A stretch of 64,000 nucleotides of DNA from positions 3,472,001 through 3,536,000 of the forward strand of contig NZ_CP097463.1 of NCBI RefSeq assembly GCF_027247405.1. Reading direction: 5' to 3'. The position numbers and the translations under genes are program-made. The notes under the pieces are model-generated. The model saw only the letters and a program-made list of their open reading frames with translations. It was not told the DNA's origin and made no database searches. Positions 42,730 through 51,124 of the stretch are shown in pieces; positions within the stretch are counted from its first letter, which is position 1, and each line of letters starts with the position of its first letter. This DNA comes from Jatrophihabitans cynanchi (GTDB lineage: Bacteria > Actinomycetota > Actinomycetes > Mycobacteriales > Jatrophihabitantaceae).

Positions 42730-43416
42730 GACTCGACGGTCCTTCCGTGGTCCAGGCCGAGCACGTGGTCGGCCCGGGCGATAACGCGCGGGTCGTGGGA
42801 CGCGATCGCGATCGCCGCGCCGGTGTCACTGAGCACCCCGAACCCGTCGAGGACCTGTTCGACCGCGACGGAGTCGAGCTCGGCCGTCGGCTCGTCGGCT
42901 ACGACGAACGGTGGGCTGCCGACCATCGCGCAGGCCATGGCCACGCGCTGCTGCTCGCCGCCGGACAGGCGGTGCGGCGTGTGGTCCAGGCGGTCCCTGC
43001 AGGCCGAGGCGGCCGAGCATCTCGGCGACCTCGTCGTCGTTCACCCGCTGACCCCGCAGCCGGGCCGAGAGGCGGAGCTGATCGGCCGCGCTCAGATACT
43101 CGACCAGGTTCTCGATCGGGTCGGCGAAGATGTAGGCGATCGAGAAGCGCCGCAGCCGGCGCCGCTCCCGGGCACTGGCGTTCGCGACCGACGCGCCGGC
43201 GATCTCCAGCGAACCGGTATCGGGCCGGTCGACACAGGCCAGGATGCGCAACAGCGACGACTTGCCCGAACCGGACGGGCCGGCGATCACGGTGAGAGAA
43301 CCGCGCGGGAACTGCTTGTTCACGCTCTCGAGCGCCTGGATCCGCTCCCGATCGATGCGGTACTGCTTGTCGATGTTGTGGCAGGAGGCACCCAGTTGCA
43401 GTGTCCGCGTCGACAT
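42723..43416 (-). pseudogene. ABC transporter ATPase with a single frameshift (LolD/MacB type)
   Basis: From the ATG at 43416 the frame has Walker A AGPSGSGKSSLLRILACV and the Q-loop region, then loses sense after MLGRLGLQG. The continuation (LSGGEQQRVAMACAMV, FVVADEPTAELDSVAVEQVL, the H-loop ASHDPRV) is intact in another frame. Removing one C from the CCC at 42995-42997 restores a complete ATPase. It may be a true frameshift mutation or a sequencing indel. It is the first gene of the decayed ABC operon and overlaps the next ATPase by seven bases. Confidence 0.82.
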
Positions 43417-43442
43417 GATCAACACTCCGGAAGCGCGCGCGC

Positions 43443-44309
43443 TCAACGCGACATCGGGACGGCCAGACGCGCGGACAAGAACGCGACGATCTCGTCCCGC
43501 GCCCGCGCGGTCGGTTCCCCATCCTGGTCGATGAGATGCGCGGTCACGACGCTGTGCGCGCAGCCGACGACGTCACGGAAGAAGGGCGGCGGCTCCGAAT
43601 AGGCTGCCTCGTCGGGTAGGACCCGCCCGTCGAAGGCGGGGCCCAACAGCGCGCGGTACGCGGCGAAGCGCTGCCCGGTGCACCAGCGGTCACCCGCGAA
43701 CCGGTACGCGAGGACGGTCAGCCCGTCGCGGCGGACGCGCTCGGCCACCGCGGACGCATCGCTGTCGCTCAACTCAAGGCCGGCCGGATCGTCCAGCGGG
43801 AGCGACGGGTGGTTGACGACCGGCGCGATCACCGCGGGCTCCAGAGCCATCGTCAGAGCGAAGTTGCCGGTGAAGCACAGCCCGACCGCGCCGACGCCAG
43901 GGCCACCACACTCGGCGTGCGCGAGACGGGCCAACCCGCGCAGCCAGGCCGTGACCGGACTGGTGCCGCCGCCGGCGAACGCGCGGAATTCCTTGCTCAC
44001 ACATGCGCGGCGGACGACCTCCCGTCCCTCGGCAACGGTCGGCCATGCGCCGTCGACCCCGAACAGGGACGGCACGTACACGCTCAGGCCCGCGTCACGG
44101 ATCCATCTGGCGAACCGCGCTACGTCCGGGCTGATGCCGGGCATCTCCGGCATCAACACGACCGCGGGACCGGACCCGGTCACATAGACGGTCTTGGCGA
44201 CGCCGTCGATATCGACAATCCGCCGCGTGAAATCGGTCAACGGGTCCTCGCGCTGCGCGCGTGTCGCTGTCACGAACTGACCCTGGCAACGGGCGTCGCG
44301 GATGACCAT
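43443..44309 (-). CDS. Dienelactone-hydrolase-family protein
   Basis: A 288-residue alpha/beta hydrolase of the dienelactone hydrolase family. The nucleophile elbow is GAVGLCFTGNFAL, with Cys in the position of the DLH nucleophile. PAVVLMPEMPGISPDVARFARWI marks the first strand and oxyanion region, and VVGCAHSVVTAHLIDQDGEPTARA lies near the C-terminus. I use the ATG at 44309, although a GTG at 44273 is possible. It is divergent from a GlxA-type regulator, 53 bases apart, and may be its target. The substrate is unknown. Confidence 0.8.
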   Translation of the reverse strand: MVIRDARCQGQFVTATRAQREDPLTDFTRRIVDIDGVAKTVYVTGSGPAVVLMPEMPGISPDVARFARWIRDAGLSVYVPSLFGVDGAWPTVAEGREVVRRACVSKEFRAFAGGGTSPVTAWLRGLARLAHAECGGPGVGAVGLCFTGNFALTMALEPAVIAPVVNHPSLPLDDPAGLELSDSDASAVAERVRRDGLTVLAYRFAGDRWCTGQRFAAYRALLGPAFDGRVLPDEAAYSEPPPFFRDVVGCAHSVVTAHLIDQDGEPTARARDEIVAFLSARLAVPMSR

Positions 44310-44362
44310 AGGCGAGATCGCCAATCTTCGAGGTAATATCGCCACGCGTCGAGGAGGTTCGC

Positions 44363-45406
44363 ATGAGCCCGCTGCGGGTCGGAGTACTGGCCTATCCGGG
44401 CTGTTTCGCCTCTGAGGTGTTCGGCGTGCCTGATCTGCTGGCGATGGCGAGCCACGTCGCTGCCGCGCGCGGATCCGCCGAGCCGTCCTACGCGGTGTCG
44501 GTCGTCTCGCCGCGCAGAACCGTGCGCGCCGCGGGCAGAGCGCGAATCGAGGTTGCCCGGCCGGGCCCGGTGGATGTGCTGCTCGTCCCCGGCTTCGAAC
44601 TTGCGCCCCGGATCGACCTCGACGCGATGCTGGCCGACCTCGCCCCTGAGCTCGAGTGCATTCGGGAGCAGGCCGAGTCCGGCATCGCGGTCGTCTCGAT
44701 CTGTGTCGGCGCGTTCCTGCTCGCCGAGGCCGGCCTGCTGAACGGACGCTCGGCGACCACATCCTGGCTGTTCGCCGACAGGTTCGCGCGGCGCTACCCC
44801 TCGATCCGGCTGCGACCCGACCGGCTTGTCGTCACCGACCGCGGCGTGACCACAACCGCAGCGTTCAGCGCGATGTACGACTTCGCGGTGCAACTGGTCC
44901 GCGGCCACGACGGCCCTGCAGTTGCCCGCAGCACGGCGCGCATCGCGCTCGTCGATGACGCCCGCTCGAGCCAAACGCCCTACGTCGACGCCTCACTGCT
45001 GCCGAGCGGCGGGCAGGAGTTCTCCGACGAGGTCCGCCGCTGGCTCGACCAGCATCTGCGCACCCGCTACGACCTGCCGGCGCTCGCGAGCCGCTTCCAC
45101 GTCAGCACCCGGACGATGCTGCGTCGTTTCGGGGAGCAGACCGGGCAGAGCCCGCTCGCCTACCTGCAGTCGGCGCGGGTGCGCCGCGCCGCCCACCTGC
45201 TGGAGACGACCGACCGGACCGTCGCCAGCATCGCGGCCGCGATCGGGTACCGGGATCCCGGAACGTTCAGCGCGATGTTCGCCCGCCACACCGGCAGGCG
45301 GCCGAGCGACTACCGCGCCACCTTCCAGCCGTCCCGGCATCCTGCTGGCCGCTGGCCCAAGGATCGGGGCAGCAGGCTCGGCACCTCGACGCTTCGGACG
45401 AGGTGA
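44363..45406 (+). CDS. GlxA-type AraC-family regulator (DJ-1/PfpI plus AraC HTH)
   Basis: A 347-residue regulator. Residues about 4-195 form a DJ-1/PfpI-like glutamine amidotransferase fold, with VSICVGAFLLAEAGLL holding the Cys of the nucleophile-elbow position. The C-terminal 100 residues are a double AraC helix-turn-helix (LPALASRFHVSTRTMLRRFGEQTGQSPLAYLQ and VASIAAAIGYRDPGTFSAMFARHTGRRPSDYR). The ATG has GAGGAGG upstream. Probably regulates the divergent dienelactone hydrolase gene. Its stop codon lies inside a 17-base tandem repeat. Confidence 0.9.
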   Translation: MSPLRVGVLAYPGCFASEVFGVPDLLAMASHVAAARGSAEPSYAVSVVSPRRTVRAAGRARIEVARPGPVDVLLVPGFELAPRIDLDAMLADLAPELECIREQAESGIAVVSICVGAFLLAEAGLLNGRSATTSWLFADRFARRYPSIRLRPDRLVVTDRGVTTTAAFSAMYDFAVQLVRGHDGPAVARSTARIALVDDARSSQTPYVDASLLPSGGQEFSDEVRRWLDQHLRTRYDLPALASRFHVSTRTMLRRFGEQTGQSPLAYLQSARVRRAAHLLETTDRTVASIAAAIGYRDPGTFSAMFARHTGRRPSDYRATFQPSRHPAGRWPKDRGSRLGTSTLRTR

Positions 45407-45438
45407 CGCTTCGGACGAGGCGACGCTTCGGACGAGGT
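45388..45438. repeat. Three tandem copies of a 17-base unit
   Basis: GACGCTTCGGACGAGGT at 45388, GACGCTTCGGACGAGGC at 45405 and GACGCTTCGGACGAGGT at 45422 follow each other without gaps. The first copy covers the last codons and part of the stop of the GlxA-type gene. The unit length is not a multiple of three, so changes in copy number would alter the C-terminal end of the protein. Confidence 0.9.
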
Positions 45439-45654
45439 CACCACCTGCCGCCGCACAACCGTATTCGACGCGTCACAGCGGCCCGATCCAGGCAGGCCCC
45501 AGCCTGCCTACTGCACGTCGAGGCCGTGTCGTCCGGCCGCGGCCGCGCTGAACTCCGGCCACCTTCAGGTTATGGCACGGTGGGGGGCTTGCGGCAAGGC
45601 CCCGGTGGTGCGCCAGACTCGCACGTCCCAACACAGCGAACGATAGGAGTGCGG

Positions 45655-46077
45655 GTGACGCGCCCACTCGACGCCGGACCGTTTTTCCACGGCACCATCG
45701 CGGATCTGCGCATCGGTGACCTCCTCACCGCGGGCCGCAGATCGAACTACCGTCCCGAGATCGTCATGAACCACGTGTACTTCACCGCCCGCGTCGAGGG
45801 GGCCGGACTCGCCGCGGAGATCGCGGCAGAACTTGCCGGGGGAACTCCGGCGCCGCGCGTCTACCACGTCGAGCCGACCGGAAATTTTGAGGACGACCCG
45901 AACGTGACCGACAAGAGGTTCCCTGGCAACCCCACCCGCTCCTACCGGAGCAGCGCGCCGTTACGAGTCATCAGCGAGATCACCGAGTGGACGCGATTGA
46001 CGCCCGAAGAACTGCAGACCTGGCGCGAACGCCTCGCCGACCTTCTGGTCAGTGAGCGAGGAGTGATCATCAACTGA
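45655..46077 (+). CDS. arr: Rifampin ADP-ribosyltransferase Arr
   Basis: A 140-residue enzyme matching the Arr family along its full length. Arr transfers ADP-ribose from NAD to the C23 hydroxyl of rifamycins and inactivates them. Visible marks are FFHGTIADLRIGDLL with the catalytic-site His, NHVYFTA with the conserved Tyr, and VEPTGNFEDDPNVTDKRFPG followed by NPTRSYRS. The GTG at 45655 has AGGAG five bases upstream. It stands alone between a regulator and a hydrolase gene, and is probably an intrinsic chromosomal gene, as in many actinobacteria. Confidence 0.94.
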   Translation: MTRPLDAGPFFHGTIADLRIGDLLTAGRRSNYRPEIVMNHVYFTARVEGAGLAAEIAAELAGGTPAPRVYHVEPTGNFEDDPNVTDKRFPGNPTRSYRSSAPLRVISEITEWTRLTPEELQTWRERLADLLVSERGVIIN

Positions 46078-46231
46078 GCAGAGGACCGCACCGCGACAGA
46101 CGAAGGTCGAGACCATCGCCTGGGACGCGCAGGGCGTCAGCGGGCTCGAACACGTCGGGCGACCCGGATGCGCCCGTACGCCAGCGGCGAAATCGCTACG
46201 CAGCGCGGATCGACTGCGATAGGCAGGAACG

Positions 46232-47131
46232 ATGCAGACGGTCGCAGTGCCCGGTGGACGCGTGGCGTACGACAGCGCCGGACGTGGTCCGGCGGTCGTG
46301 TTCAGCCATGCGAGCCTGACGGATCGCCGCATGTGGCGCTACCAGTTCGACGCGCTGGCCACCGGCTACCGAGTGGTCGCCTTCGACCGGCTCGGCTACG
46401 GACAGTCCAGCCCGGCACCGCCCGCGGTGCGCCACGGCGCCGGAGTCCTCGAGGTGCTGGACGCGCTCGGGATCGAGCGGGCGGTATTGGTCGGCAGTTC
46501 GATGGGCGGCGGTTACAGCCTCGACGCCGCGCTGCTCGCACCGGATCGCGTACGGGCCCTCGCGCTGATCTGCCCGGGCGTGCCCGGCTACGAGTGGCCG
46601 GCCGAGATGCGCGCTGAGGTGCTGCCACTGCTGCATGCCGCGGTTCCCGCCGATCGGCTGGCGGCCTACGCCGCGCACGCCGCCGATGCCGTCCGCGACG
46701 ACGACGTGCGCGCGATGGCCACGATGCAGTTGCGCTATATGGCGGTGGGCGCACGAGGATCGGAGTCGATGTTCTCAGCCGAGGCATGGGCGCTGTTGCA
46801 GGACATGGCGCGCGGCGTCTTCGCGCGCGGATGGGGCGAACCGGAGACGACCGAAACCGCCCCCGAACCGCCCGTCCTCGGCCGGCTGAGGGACGTCCGC
46901 GTCCCGACGCTCGTGATGAACGGCGGGCACGACGTGCGCTTCATCCAGGACCTGGTCCGCCAGGTGGCGAACGGCATCCCGGGTGCGCAACTGCTGGAGC
47001 TCCCCGAGGCCGGCCACCTGCCGCCGGTCGAGTGCCCGGAGGCGGTCACGAGCGCGCTTGCGACGTTCCTCGACGGCCTGCTTCTCGACGACCCGCTTCT
47101 CGACGACCCGCTTCTCGACGACCCGGCCTGA
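46232..47131 (+). CDS. Alpha/beta-fold hydrolase
   Basis: A 299-residue alpha/beta hydrolase. GPAVVFSHASLTDRRMW is the oxyanion loop region, LVGSSMGGGYSLDAAL contains the nucleophile Ser, VPTLVMNGGHD carries the acid and LPEAGHLPPVECPEAV the catalytic His. The last 15 residues are LLDDP three times, encoded by a perfect 15-base tandem repeat. ATG at 46232 with GCAGGA upstream. The substrate, an ester or similar, cannot be told. Confidence 0.88.
   Translation: MQTVAVPGGRVAYDSAGRGPAVVFSHASLTDRRMWRYQFDALATGYRVVAFDRLGYGQSSPAPPAVRHGAGVLEVLDALGIERAVLVGSSMGGGYSLDAALLAPDRVRALALICPGVPGYEWPAEMRAEVLPLLHAAVPADRLAAYAAHAADAVRDDDVRAMATMQLRYMAVGARGSESMFSAEAWALLQDMARGVFARGWGEPETTETAPEPPVLGRLRDVRVPTLVMNGGHDVRFIQDLVRQVANGIPGAQLLELPEAGHLPPVECPEAVTSALATFLDGLLLDDPLLDDPLLDDPA
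47081..47125. repeat. Three tandem copies of a 15-base unit inside a coding region
   Basis: CTTCTCGACGACCCG occurs three times without a break at 47081, 47096 and 47111. It is in frame and encodes LLDDP three times at the C-terminus of the hydrolase. Copy number could vary without shifting the frame. Confidence 0.95.
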
Positions 47132-47261
47132 TCGGTCGGCTCGACGGCCCGGCAGGGACGGCGCCCGCCCCGACTCGCCGTTGATCAAGGCACGGTGGGG
47201 GGCGCGTACCAGCGATCCGCACGGGGCTTGCCCACGCCGCGACGCTGTGCCTCGTCGCAGT

Positions 47262-48179
47262 TCAGTCGATGACCCGGCTACGGCGTTCGATGAGGACGAC
47301 GTCGCGCCAGCGGCCATGATGTTTGCCGAGGCGCTCTCGGCGTCCGACCTCGCGGAATCCGGCCGCGCGGTGCAGTGCGGCGCTCGCGGCGTTCTCGGCG
47401 AAGATGCCGGACTGGATCGTCCAGATGCCCGCGGATTCGGTGGAGGTGATCAGCGCGTCGAGCAGGGCACATCCCACCCCGCGGCCGCGAGCCGAGGGGT
47501 GGACGTACACCGAGTGTTCGACGACGCCGGCGTAAACGCACCGGTCCGAGACAGCGACCGCAGCGACCCAGCCCAGCACCCTGCGCTCGTGATCGACAGC
47601 GACGAAACGGTGCTCGGGTAGATGGGTGGCGTCGAAGCGTGGCCACTCGGGCGCGGTGATCTCGAAAGTGGCGTTGCCTTCGTCGATGCCCGCCTGGTAG
47701 ATCGCGAGTACCGCCTCGGCGTGCTCGGCCAGCATCGGCTCGACGTCGAACCCCGGCTGCTCGGTGCCCGGCGGCGCGGCCGGCGCAACGTCGTCCACCA
47801 GTCCTTGGACCCGCTCGCGGATCTCGTCCCGGATCCGGCGGACTACGTCGATGCTCTGCCCGGCCGGGTCGGCGAGGTCCCAATCCTCGTAGCGCTTACC
47901 GGGGAAGACCGGGCAGGTGTCGCCGCAGCCCATCGTGACGACGACGTCCGAGTCGCGGACGGTGTCGACGGTGAGCAGTGTGGGTGTCTCGGTGGTGATG
48001 TCGATGCCGACCTCGCGCATCGCCTCGACCGCTACCGGGTTGAGCCGGTCGGCGGGCTCGGATCCGGCCGAGCAGACCTCGATCGCGTTTCCGGCGAGGT
48101 GACGCAGCCAGCCCTGAGCCATCTGGGAGCGGCCGGCGTTGTGGACGCAGACGAAAAGAACGCTGGGTCTGTCGGCCAT
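47262..48179 (-). CDS. arsC: Arsenate reductase ArsC fused to a GNAT acetyltransferase
   Basis: A 305-residue two-domain protein. Residues about 4-138 are a thioredoxin-coupled, low-molecular-weight-phosphatase-type ArsC, with the P-loop CVHNAGRS (nucleophile Cys11) and MGCGDTCPVFPG holding the two shuttle cysteines. Residues about 145-300 are a GNAT domain like phosphinothricin acetyltransferase/ArsN1 (AEHAEAVLAIYQAGIDEGNATFE, HPSARGRGVGCALLDAL, FREVGRRERLGKHHGRWRDV). It would reduce arsenate to arsenite and may acetylate an amino-group arsenical such as arsinothricin. ATG at 48179 with GAAGGGA upstream; 19 bases after acr3, in the ars operon. Confidence 0.9.
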   Translation of the reverse strand: MADRPSVLFVCVHNAGRSQMAQGWLRHLAGNAIEVCSAGSEPADRLNPVAVEAMREVGIDITTETPTLLTVDTVRDSDVVVTMGCGDTCPVFPGKRYEDWDLADPAGQSIDVVRRIRDEIRERVQGLVDDVAPAAPPGTEQPGFDVEPMLAEHAEAVLAIYQAGIDEGNATFEITAPEWPRFDATHLPEHRFVAVDHERRVLGWVAAVAVSDRCVYAGVVEHSVYVHPSARGRGVGCALLDALITSTESAGIWTIQSGIFAENAASAALHRAAGFREVGRRERLGKHHGRWRDVVLIERRSRVID

Positions 48180-48198
48180 GGGGGATCCCTTCGCTCGG

Positions 48199-49296
48199 TC
48201 AGGAGGCTGCGACACTGTCGCGGTAATAACGGCAGCGGGCCCAGAGTGCGACGTAGACCAGGGCGACCAGTACCGGCACTTCGATGAGCGGGCCGACCAC
48301 GCCTGCCAACGCCTGTCCCGACGTCACGCCGAACACCCCGATGGCGACCGCGATCGCCAACTCGAAGTTGTTGCCTGCCGCGGTGAACGCCAGCGTCGTG
48401 GTCTTCGGGTACCCCAGCCCAAGCCGGTGGCCGAGGGCGAACGAGCCGCCGAACATGATCGCGAAGTACCCGATCAGTGGCAGTGCGATGCGGGCCACGT
48501 CGCCCGGGTGCGCGGTGATGGTGTGCCCCTGCAGGGCGAACAGCACCACGATCGTGAAGAGCAGCCCGTACAGTGCGACCGGCCCGATCCGCGGCAGGAA
48601 CCGCGTCTCGTACCAGTCGCGTCCGCGGCGTGCCTCCCCGAAGGTGCGGGTAACGAACCCGGCTGCCAGCGGGATACCGAGGAACACCAGCACCGAGACG
48701 ACGATGGTGCCCGGTGAGAAGTGCGCCTCCGTCCGGGACAGCCCGAGCCAGCCCGGCAGGGCGTGCAGGTAGAACCAGCCGAGGCCGGCGAAGGCGAGCA
48801 TCTGGAACACCGAGTTCAGCGCGACGAGAACCGCGGCCGCGTCCCGGTCGCCGCAGGCCAGTTCGTTCCAGATGAGCACCATCGCGATGCAGCGAGCCAG
48901 CCCCACGATGATCAGCCCGGTGCGGTAGGCGGGCAGGTCGGGCAGCAAGACCCAGGCGAGCGTGAACATCAGCGCCGGCCCGATCACCCAGTTCAGCAGC
49001 AACGAACTGACCAGCAGCCTGCGGTCGCCCATGACGTGATCGAGCTTGGTGTAGCGGACCTTGGCCAGCACCGGATACATCATCAGCAGCAGTCCGAGCG
49101 CGATCGGCAGGCTCACCGAACCGATCTTGACGGTGTCCAGGTCGTCGGCCAGCGAGGGGATCAGCCGGCCCAGCCCCAGCCCGGTAGCCATCGCGGCGAG
49201 AATCCACACCGGCAGGAACCGGTCCGACGTGGACAGCCTGGCGATGACGGGCTCGTCCGTCCCGGACCCGGTGTGGTCCGTGACCAGGTCGCTCAT
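48199..49296 (-). CDS. acr3: Arsenite efflux permease Acr3
   Basis: A 365-residue ACR3-family arsenite transporter with ten apparent helices. Family marks are WVIGPALMFTLAW, GLARCIAMVLIWNELACGD with the conserved Cys of the transport path, and FTAAGNNFELAIAVAIGVFG with the conserved Asn/Glu. It exports the arsenite produced by ArsC using the proton motive force. It sits between arsR and the arsC fusion on the same strand and is expected to be induced by arsenite. Confidence 0.95.
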   Translation of the reverse strand: MSDLVTDHTGSGTDEPVIARLSTSDRFLPVWILAAMATGLGLGRLIPSLADDLDTVKIGSVSLPIALGLLLMMYPVLAKVRYTKLDHVMGDRRLLVSSLLLNWVIGPALMFTLAWVLLPDLPAYRTGLIIVGLARCIAMVLIWNELACGDRDAAAVLVALNSVFQMLAFAGLGWFYLHALPGWLGLSRTEAHFSPGTIVVSVLVFLGIPLAAGFVTRTFGEARRGRDWYETRFLPRIGPVALYGLLFTIVVLFALQGHTITAHPGDVARIALPLIGYFAIMFGGSFALGHRLGLGYPKTTTLAFTAAGNNFELAIAVAIGVFGVTSGQALAGVVGPLIEVPVLVALVYVALWARCRYYRDSVAAS

Positions 49297-49348
49297 CCTC
49301 GGCTCGCTTGGTTCCGGATCACGGTCGGCAGGGGCGGCGCGCTGCCGC

Positions 49349-49717
49349 TCACGCGGGGACGGCGGCGGGGGAGCCGATCAGCGTGGCCAGGTTCGCCAAC
49401 TCCTCGGTGCGGGCCCGGTAGTACACCCAGACACCACGCTTGTCCCGGTCGAGCAGCCCGCTTTCGTGCAGCACCTTCAGGTGGTGGCTGATCGTGGGCT
49501 GCGACAGGGTGAACGCGTCGGTCAAGTCGCACACGCACGCCTCGCCACCCTCGTGCGACGCGACCAGAGACATCAACCGCAGCCGCACCGGGTCTGCCAG
49601 CGCCTTTAGCAGCGGTGCGATCTGTTCGGCCTGGGGCTGGGACAGGGGTTCGCGCGACAGGGGCGAGCAGCAGGCCACCGTCTCCGACGGTGACGGCACC
49701 CGATGTGACTTCGACAT
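49349..49717 (-). CDS. arsR: ArsR-family metalloregulator
   Basis: A 122-residue ArsR/SmtB winged helix-turn-helix repressor. The DNA-binding part is LMSLVASHEGGEACVCDLTDAFTLSQPTISHHLKVLHESGLL, in which the CVC of helix alpha3 is the classic arsenite-binding motif. Further cysteines (VACCSP) near residue 16 could complete a three-Cys site. First gene of the minus-strand ars operon and divergent from arsI; a 14-base palindrome lies in the shared promoter. Confidence 0.93.
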   Translation of the reverse strand: MSKSHRVPSPSETVACCSPLSREPLSQPQAEQIAPLLKALADPVRLRLMSLVASHEGGEACVCDLTDAFTLSQPTISHHLKVLHESGLLDRDKRGVWVYYRARTEELANLATLIGSPAAVPA

Positions 49718-49773
49718 GCATCTATCTTGACGGACGTCGATGTCTCATGGCAACCTGGCTCGTGCACAACACA

Positions 49774-49787
49774 TAGACGCGCGTCTA
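49774..49787. promoter_or_regulatory. ArsR operator in the divergent ars promoter
   Basis: TAGACGCGCGTCTA is a perfect 14-base palindrome, 18 bases before the arsI start and 57 bases from the arsR start. Its position suits repression of arsI, and of arsR-acr3-arsC if a second site exists. Confidence 0.7.
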
Positions 49788-49804
49788 ACTCTTGGAGGTA
49801 GCAA

Positions 49805-50263
49805 ATGTCCCGCGTCCAACTCGCCCTCAACGTCGACGATCTCGACCAGTCGATCGCCTTCTACGCCAAGCTCTTCGACACCGAGCCGGCCAAGGTGCGT
49901 CCCGGCTACGCCAACTTCGCGGTAGCCGAACCACCCTTGAAGCTGGTGCTCATCGAGAACCCGGGGCGCGGCGGCAGCCTGAACCACCTCGGTGTCGAGG
50001 TGCTGGACGTCGACACGGTTGACGCCGAGCAGGCCCGCCTTGCGGCAGCCGGGTTCGCCGCCGTCGAGGAGCGTGACAGCACCTGCTGCTACGCCAAGCA
50101 GGACAAGTTCTGGGTCGAGGGCGCCCCGAACGGTGAGCGCTGGGAGATCTACACCGTCCTCGCCGATAGCCCCACCTTCGCCGCCCCCGCCGAGGGCGGC
50201 TCCACCTGCTGCGGCACGGACGTCAGCGCCACCGACCGGCCCACCGCCGGCGCCTGCTGCTGA
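49805..50263 (+). CDS. arsI: ArsI/CadI-family VOC protein (C-As lyase-like)
   Basis: A 152-residue vicinal-oxygen-chelate protein. RVQLALNVDDLDQSIAFYAKLF and LNHLGVEVLDVD are the two half-site strands; the vicinal cysteines in STCCYAKQDKFWVEGAPNG are the trivalent-arsenical site of ArsI. A Cys-rich tail (TCCG, final CC) adds metal-binding capacity. ArsI cleaves the carbon-arsenic bond of trivalent methyl or aromatic arsenicals; CadI proteins are cadmium-induced relatives. The ATG has GGAGGT upstream. Divergent from arsR. Confidence 0.9.
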   Translation: MSRVQLALNVDDLDQSIAFYAKLFDTEPAKVRPGYANFAVAEPPLKLVLIENPGRGGSLNHLGVEVLDVDTVDAEQARLAAAGFAAVEERDSTCCYAKQDKFWVEGAPNGERWEIYTVLADSPTFAAPAEGGSTCCGTDVSATDRPTAGACC

Positions 50264-50352
50264 GGGCGGGCCCGGAGGCGAGCTCTGTGTCCGAGCGCGG
50301 CGTGCCGCTGCCCATGGCTACGGTGTAGCCGCGCGGTCCGGCACGGCGGGTA

Positions 50353-51057
50353 TCAACGAGGTGGGCGCAGCGCGGCGAAGGGGTCGGTGACGGTGAGCTC
50401 ACGCTCGCAGAAGCGGTAGATCGTTGCGGGCCGCCCGCCGGACTGGCCGGAGGGCGCGGTCCGCTCGGTGGGTTCGATGACGCGGCGGCGGGTCAGCACC
50501 CGGTTCAGGTTCGTCGCGTCGATCTCGTACCCGAGCGCTGCGCTGTAGATGCGGCGCAGGGCACCGATCGTGAACTCGCGCGGCGCCAGCGCGAAACCGA
50601 GGTTCGTGTAGGACAGCTTCGCGCGCAACCGCTCGACCGCGGCCGCGATGAAGTGGCGGTGATCGAACGCCGTGGTCGGCAGTGCGTCGACCGGGTGCCA
50701 GCGCGTGTCGGCCGGCAGGTGCGGCTCGACGTCGTCCGGGACCAGTCCGAGGTACGCGGTTGCCAGCACCCGTCCGCGCGGATCGCGGCGCACTGCACTG
50801 TGCGTCGCGAGCTGCTCCAGGTGGGCCAGTTCGCGCACGTCGACCTTCGCGGCCAGATGCCGATGGATAGCCGCGCGCAGCCGCTCGGTGCGCGCGACGC
50901 CACCGCCGGGCAGTGCCCAGCGCCCTGCCTGCGGCGCCAGCCCGCGCCGCCACAGCAGCACGCCGAGCCGTCCCTCGCGCACCGACAGGACGACGGCGAG
51001 CACCTCGTGCGGATAGCTCGGGAACGGCACCGAGGTAGGTCTCACACCGGTGGCCAC
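50353..51057 (-). CDS. nrtR: NrtR-type Nudix-like regulator of NAD metabolism
   Basis: A 234-residue protein with a Nudix-fold domain ([35 protein letters not shown]) and a C-terminal winged helix ([36 protein letters not shown]), the NrtR arrangement. The Nudix box lacks the REXXEE acidic residues ([11 protein letters not shown] instead), as expected for a non-catalytic regulator that senses ADP-ribose or a related NAD metabolite. I choose the GTG at 51057. It is divergent from nadA, with a palindrome between, so it is the probable nadA repressor. Confidence 0.9.
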   Translation of the reverse strand: MATGVRPTSVPFPSYPHEVLAVVLSVREGRLGVLLWRRGLAPQAGRWALPGGGVARTERLRAAIHRHLAAKVDVRELAHLEQLATHSAVRRDPRGRVLATAYLGLVPDDVEPHLPADTRWHPVDALPTTAFDHRHFIAAAVERLRAKLSYTNLGFALAPREFTIGALRRIYSAALGYEIDATNLNRVLTRRRVIEPTERTAPSGQSGGRPATIYRFCERELTVTDPFAALRPPR

Positions 51058-51089
51058 GAGGGCCGATGGTAGCCTGTCCGACGAGTTAG

Positions 51090-51102
51090 CGACTATAAGT
51101 CG
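51090..51102. promoter_or_regulatory. NrtR operator in the nadA promoter
   Basis: CGACTATAAGTCG is a 5-base perfect inverted repeat around ATA, 22 bases before the nadA ATG. It lies in the gap between nrtR and nadA and resembles NrtR boxes of related actinobacteria. Confidence 0.75.
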
Positions 51103-51124
51103 AAAACCGGAAAGGGGCGCCGTT

